Shown: in pieces, positions 13,356 to 16,233 of the stretch | How the letters are laid out: the number at the start of each line of letters is the position of its first letter | How positions within the stretch are numbered: position 1 is the first letter of the stretch | DNA from: an uncultured bacterium | Lineage (GTDB): Bacteria; Bacillota; Clostridia; Lachnospirales; Lachnospiraceae | Assembly: GCA_946061355.1 (NCBI GenBank) | Contig: CAMGRE010000031.1 | Coordinates: forward strand, 1 to 16,233 | DNA length: 16,233 nucleotides | Reading direction: 5' to 3' | The notes under the pieces: model-generated | What the model saw: only the letters and a program-made list of their open reading frames with translations | Database searches by the model: none | Told to the model about the DNA's origin: nothing | Translations under genes and position numbers: made by a program

Positions 13356-14363
13356 ATGGATTTAAAGGGACGTCATTTTCTGAAGCTTCTTGATTATACA
13401 CCGGAGGAGATCCTGTATCTGCTTGATCTCGCTTCGGAGCTGAAGGATAAAAAGAAGAAGGGAATCCCGGTGGATGTGCTCCGAGGGAAAAATGTGGCGC
13501 TGATCTTTGAGAAGACCAGCACAAGGACGAGATGTTCGTTTGAGGTGGCGGCACATGATCTGGGGATGGGTACTACCTATCTGGATCCGACAGGGTCTCA
13601 GATCGGGAAGAAGGAGAGCATCGCCGACACGGCGAGAGTCCTCGGCAGAATGTACGAGGGGATCGAATACCGGGGGTTCGGGCAGGATATCGTGGAAGAA
13701 CTTGCCGCGCATGCAGGCGTGCCGGTGTGGAACGGTCTGACCAATGAATTCCATCCCACACAGATGCTTGCCGACATGCTGACAATCCGGGAACATCTTC
13801 ATGACCGTTTTGGCAGATTAGAGGGTGTAAAGCTTGCTTATTTGGGCGATGCCCGCTACAACATGGGCAATTCCTATATGGTAGTCTGTGCAAAGCTGGG
13901 AATGCATTTCACAGCATGTGCGCCCGCAAAATATTTTCCGGACAAGAGTCTCGTGGAGACCTGTCAAAAAATTGCATCACAGACGGGCGGAAGCATCACG
14001 CTTACGGAGGATGCGGAAGCCGGCGTAAAGGGTGCGGACGTGATCTGTACCGATGTGTGGGTGTCCATGGGAGAGCCGGACGAGGTGTGGACGGAGCGTA
14101 TCCGCGATCTTTCCCCTTATCAGGTAAATCAGAGAATTATGGATCTGGCAGGAGAACAGGCGATCTTCATGCATTGTCTGCCCGCATTCCATGATCTGAA
14201 TACAAAGATCGGCAAAGAGATGGGCGAGAAGTTCGGCATCACCGAGATGGAAGTGACGGATGAGGTGTTTGAATCGAATCGTTCCGTCGTATTTGATGAA
14301 GCAGAAAACAGGATGCACACCATCAAGGCTGTGATGGCGGCTACACTTGGAGCAAAATTTTGA
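13356..14363 (+). CDS. argF: Ornithine carbamoyltransferase
   Basis: Joins carbamoyl phosphate and ornithine to give citrulline in arginine synthesis, or runs in reverse in the arginine deiminase pathway. The 335 residues match the family. Seen: carbamoyl-phosphate loop STRTR (55-59), SQIGKKESIADTARVLGR (81-98), HPTQ (133-136), ornithine-loop DVWVSMGE (233-240) and the catalytic HCLPAFHD (273-280). The start at ATG 13356 is chosen because an AAAGGA precedes it at 9 nt and MDLKGRHFLKLLDYT matches family N-termini; an in-frame alternative start at 13317 would add 13 unlike residues. No other arg or arc gene is present, so anabolic versus catabolic use cannot be decided from context; argF is the default name. 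The stop overlaps the birA start by 4 nt. Confidence 0.94.
   Translation: MDLKGRHFLKLLDYTPEEILYLLDLASELKDKKKKGIPVDVLRGKNVALIFEKTSTRTRCSFEVAAHDLGMGTTYLDPTGSQIGKKESIADTARVLGRMYEGIEYRGFGQDIVEELAAHAGVPVWNGLTNEFHPTQMLADMLTIREHLHDRFGRLEGVKLAYLGDARYNMGNSYMVVCAKLGMHFTACAPAKYFPDKSLVETCQKIASQTGGSITLTEDAEAGVKGADVICTDVWVSMGEPDEVWTERIRDLSPYQVNQRIMDLAGEQAIFMHCLPAFHDLNTKIGKEMGEKFGITEMEVTDEVFESNRSVVFDEAENRMHTIKAVMAATLGAKF
14349..14352 (+). promoter_or_regulatory. Ribosome binding site for the TTG-started birA
   Basis: GGAG inside the last argF codons, 7 nt before the TTG at 14360. It supports TTG initiation overlapping the argF TGA. Confidence 0.6.
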
Positions 14364-15346
14364 AAACTGAGATATTAACATTGCTGCGGGAGAGATCGGA
14401 TTATGTGTCAGGGCAGGATTTGTGCCAGAAATTCGGTGTCTCCCGCACCGCAGTGTGGAAAGTGATCGGACAACTGAAGGAAGAAGGCTATGAGATCGAA
14501 TCGGTGCCGAGGAAAGGTTACAGGCTGGTCCAGACCCCGGATATCCTGTCGGAGAGCGAGCTTGTCAGCAGGATGGATACCGTCTGGGCAGGTCGGAATG
14601 TGCATTATCTGACTGAGACAGATTCCACGAACCAGCAGGCGAAGCGGCTGGCGGAAGACGGTGCGCCCCACGGGACATTGGTGGTGGCCGATATGCAGAC
14701 TGCGGGGAAAGGCAGGCGCGGAAGGTCTTGGCAGCAGAAACCGGGTGAGGCCATTGCGATGTCGATCATCCTGCGGCCTGATTTTGCACCGGAATATGCA
14801 TCCATGCTCACACTGGCCGCCGCGGACAGCGTGGTGAAAGGAATCGAGAAGACGACAGGCATGTCGCCGATGATCAAATGGCCGAATGATGTGATTGTGA
14901 ACCGCAAAAAGGTGTGCGGCATTCTCACGGAGATGGGCATGAATCTGGAGGACGGCAGCATTGACTACGTGGTGGTAGGGATCGGGATCAATGTCAATCA
15001 GACGGAATTCCCGGAGGAGATCAGACAGATCGCGACTTCACTGCGCCTTGAGGGTGGCGATGGAGTACAGCGCAGCAGTCTGATTACGGAAGTGATGCGT
15101 GCTTTCGAGCGGGATTATGAGCTGCTTACAGAACGCAAATGTCTTTCCGGCATTCTGGAGGAATACAATGCACGGCTGATCAACAAAGACGCTGCGGTGA
15201 AGGTGTTGGATCCCAAGGGTGAATTCACGGGAACTTCGCTTGGAATCAATGAACGCGGAGAACTTCTGGTCAAGAAAGAGGACGGCACCGTGACGGAGGT
15301 GTACGCCGGAGAGGTGTCGGTGAGAGGATTTTATGGCTATGTCTGA
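14360..15346 (+). CDS. birA: Bifunctional biotin-protein ligase and biotin operon repressor
   Basis: Attaches biotin to carrier proteins of biotin-dependent carboxylases through biotinyl-AMP and, with its DNA-binding domain, represses biotin genes when biotin is plentiful. The 328 residues fit the bifunctional class. Domains: an N-terminal winged helix (about 1-60) with SGQDLCQKFGVSRTAVWK; the catalytic domain (about 80-270) with TDSTN (87-91), the biotinyl-AMP loop GKGRRGRSW (116-124), KWPNDV (173-178) and GILTEM; and a C-terminal SH3-like domain (about 275-325). The start is a TTG overlapping the argF TGA, with GGAG 7 nt upstream. The helix-turn-helix means a regulator, but no biotin gene or obvious operator lies in the window. 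Confidence 0.95.
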   Translation: MKTEILTLLRERSDYVSGQDLCQKFGVSRTAVWKVIGQLKEEGYEIESVPRKGYRLVQTPDILSESELVSRMDTVWAGRNVHYLTETDSTNQQAKRLAEDGAPHGTLVVADMQTAGKGRRGRSWQQKPGEAIAMSIILRPDFAPEYASMLTLAAADSVVKGIEKTTGMSPMIKWPNDVIVNRKKVCGILTEMGMNLEDGSIDYVVVGIGINVNQTEFPEEIRQIATSLRLEGGDGVQRSSLITEVMRAFERDYELLTERKCLSGILEEYNARLINKDAAVKVLDPKGEFTGTSLGINERGELLVKKEDGTVTEVYAGEVSVRGFYGYV

Positions 15347-15689
15347 GGAGAGAATTGTGCTGTGCGGCGCGAACGCATATGACAAAAAATACTATTTTAA
15401 CAAACAGTTTGACAAGATCCCGGAATCAATTCAGAATGAACTGCACATTTTGTGTGTGCTGTTTACGGAGGAAGTGGGCGGAATCTTTACCATCGTGTTT
15501 GAACCGGACGGGAGTGTTTCTCTTGAAACTGACGCGGAGGAGAATGACGTATATTATGACGAGATCAGTAGCGGATTGCTGGTAGGAGAGGTCAGGCGCA
15601 AGCGAAAGGAACTGTTCCAGTCACTCAGCCTGTATTACAGAGTGCTTGTCAACCATGAGGATATCTCGGAACTGTTGGAGGAAGAATAG
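15333..15689 (+). CDS. Conserved-looking 118-residue protein of unknown function
   Basis: I do not recognise this protein by function. It may belong to an uncharacterised family of Lachnospiraceae proteins (my recollection is DUF6145; unverified). It has no signal peptide and no membrane segment, and is acidic. The N-terminus has SEERIVLCGANAYDKKYYFN. A central stretch, LHILCVLFTEEVGGIFTIVF followed by an EPDGSV turn, suggests beta strands. The C-terminal half (about 85-118) looks helical (VRRKRKELFQSLSLYYRVL). It starts 14 nt inside the end of birA and its stop abuts the coaX ATG, so translation of the three is probably coupled. AGAGG lies 5 nt before ATG 15333, or 11 nt before the second ATG at 15339; either start is possible. 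Reality as a gene is supported by tight packing and codon use like its neighbours. Confidence 0.8.
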   Translation: MAMSEERIVLCGANAYDKKYYFNKQFDKIPESIQNELHILCVLFTEEVGGIFTIVFEPDGSVSLETDAEENDVYYDEISSGLLVGEVRRKRKELFQSLSLYYRVLVNHEDISELLEEE

Positions 15690-16233
15690 ATGCTGTTAGT
15701 TGTGGATGTGGGAAATACAAATATTACTTTTGGTGTGTATCAGGGACGCAGTCTGTTAAAGAGCTTCCGGATCACGACGAAGATACCGAGGACATCGGAC
15801 GAATTCGGGCTGAGCATCATGGAGCTTCTTCGGATCAACGGGATCTCCATCACGGAGCTGGAAGGGATCAGCATGGCGAGCGTAGTGCCGAACATCATGC
15901 ATGCACTCACCGGCGCCATGGTAAAATATGCGGGCATTGAGCCTCTGATCGTTGGACCAGGCGTCAAGACAGGGATCAAGATCACGACGGAGAATCCCCG
16001 CGCCATCGGTGCCGACCGTATCGTGGATGCGGTGGCAGCGTATGAAAAATACGGTGGTCCGGTGCTCGTGCTGGATTTCGGCACAGCGACAACGTACGAT
16101 CTGGTGACGGCGGATGGAAGCTTCAGCGCAGGGATCACGGCTCCCGGCCTAAAGATTTCCCAGAGAGCGCTCTCCCAGGAAGCGGCAAAGCTGCCGGAGG
16201 TCGAGATCAAGAAGCCGAAATCTATTCTCGCAC
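15690..16233 (+). CDS. coaX: Type III pantothenate kinase (3' truncated by window)
   Basis: Phosphorylates pantothenate, the first step of coenzyme A synthesis. Only the first 181 codons are inside the window; the family is about 255-260 residues, so roughly 75 residues lie beyond. Seen: VVDVGNTN (4-11) with the phosphate-binding Asp6, SMASVVPN (61-68), GADRIVDA (107-114) with Asp109, DFGTATTYD (129-137), and GITAPGL (148-154). These are ASKHA-fold motifs specific to CoaX rather than CoaA. GGAGG (15677-15681) lies 8 nt before the ATG, which begins on the base after the preceding stop. birA-coaX proximity is a recurrent arrangement in Firmicutes and groups vitamin-cofactor functions. Confidence 0.95.
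   Translation, partial: MLLVVDVGNTNITFGVYQGRSLLKSFRITTKIPRTSDEFGLSIMELLRINGISITELEGISMASVVPNIMHALTGAMVKYAGIEPLIVGPGVKTGIKITTENPRAIGADRIVDAVAAYEKYGGPVLVLDFGTATTYDLVTADGSFSAGITAPGLKISQRALSQEAAKLPEVEIKKPKSILA

Noticed and set aside
1..16233. Search for mobile elements, CRISPR repeats, tRNA genes, toxin-antitoxin pairs and defence genes.
   Set aside because: No transposase, integrase, regularly spaced repeats, tRNA-like cloverleaf or small paired genes were seen; base and codon use look even across the window.

Overview
The window looks like ordinary core chromosome from an anaerobic Clostridia bacterium, most likely Lachnospiraceae. Supporting signs are a SAM-I riboswitch in front of metK, strong AGGAGG-type ribosome sites, clostridial-style -35/-10 promoters, base composition near 50% GC, and an NfeD/slipin pair near argF-birA-coaX. 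Every substantial gene is on the + strand. I see no mobile element, tRNA, rRNA, CRISPR array, phage gene or defence gene, and I did not find a convincing undescribed system. The points most worth a second look are regulatory RNA structures, one unknown small protein and some residue-level features of known enzymes.

Layout. Bases 1-1518 plus nagA (to 2724) form an N-acetylglucosamine block. It holds the 3' part of a PTS EIICB permease, a hairpin terminator, a structured leader, nagB and nagA. Together these import GlcNAc as GlcNAc-6-P, deacetylate it, and deaminate and isomerise it to fructose-6-P. Bases 2721-4164 hold a promoter overlapping the nagA stop codon, the SAM-I riboswitch with its terminator and antiterminator, and metK. 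Next come dnaE (4286-7762) with a strong hairpin in its leader, and pfkA (7822-8796) with its own promoter; PfkA consumes the fructose-6-P made by NagB. A SpoU/TrmH RNA methyltransferase and proC follow, overlapping by 4 bp.

Bases 10458-11883 carry a separately promoted, secreted SH3b cell-wall hydrolase of the SleB type, closed by a good intrinsic terminator. From about 11838 a new promoter appears to drive a run of closely packed genes: nfeD-like, slipin/SPFH, argF, birA, an unrecognised 118-residue protein, and coaX, which runs off the window end. argF/birA (TTGA) and birA/118-aa gene (14 nt) overlap and coaX starts on the base after the 118-aa stop, so these four are probably translationally coupled. 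birA (biotin) and coaX (coenzyme A) link the end of the operon to cofactor metabolism.

Limits: all product names come from recognised motifs read by eye. No database search, folding program or promoter predictor was run.
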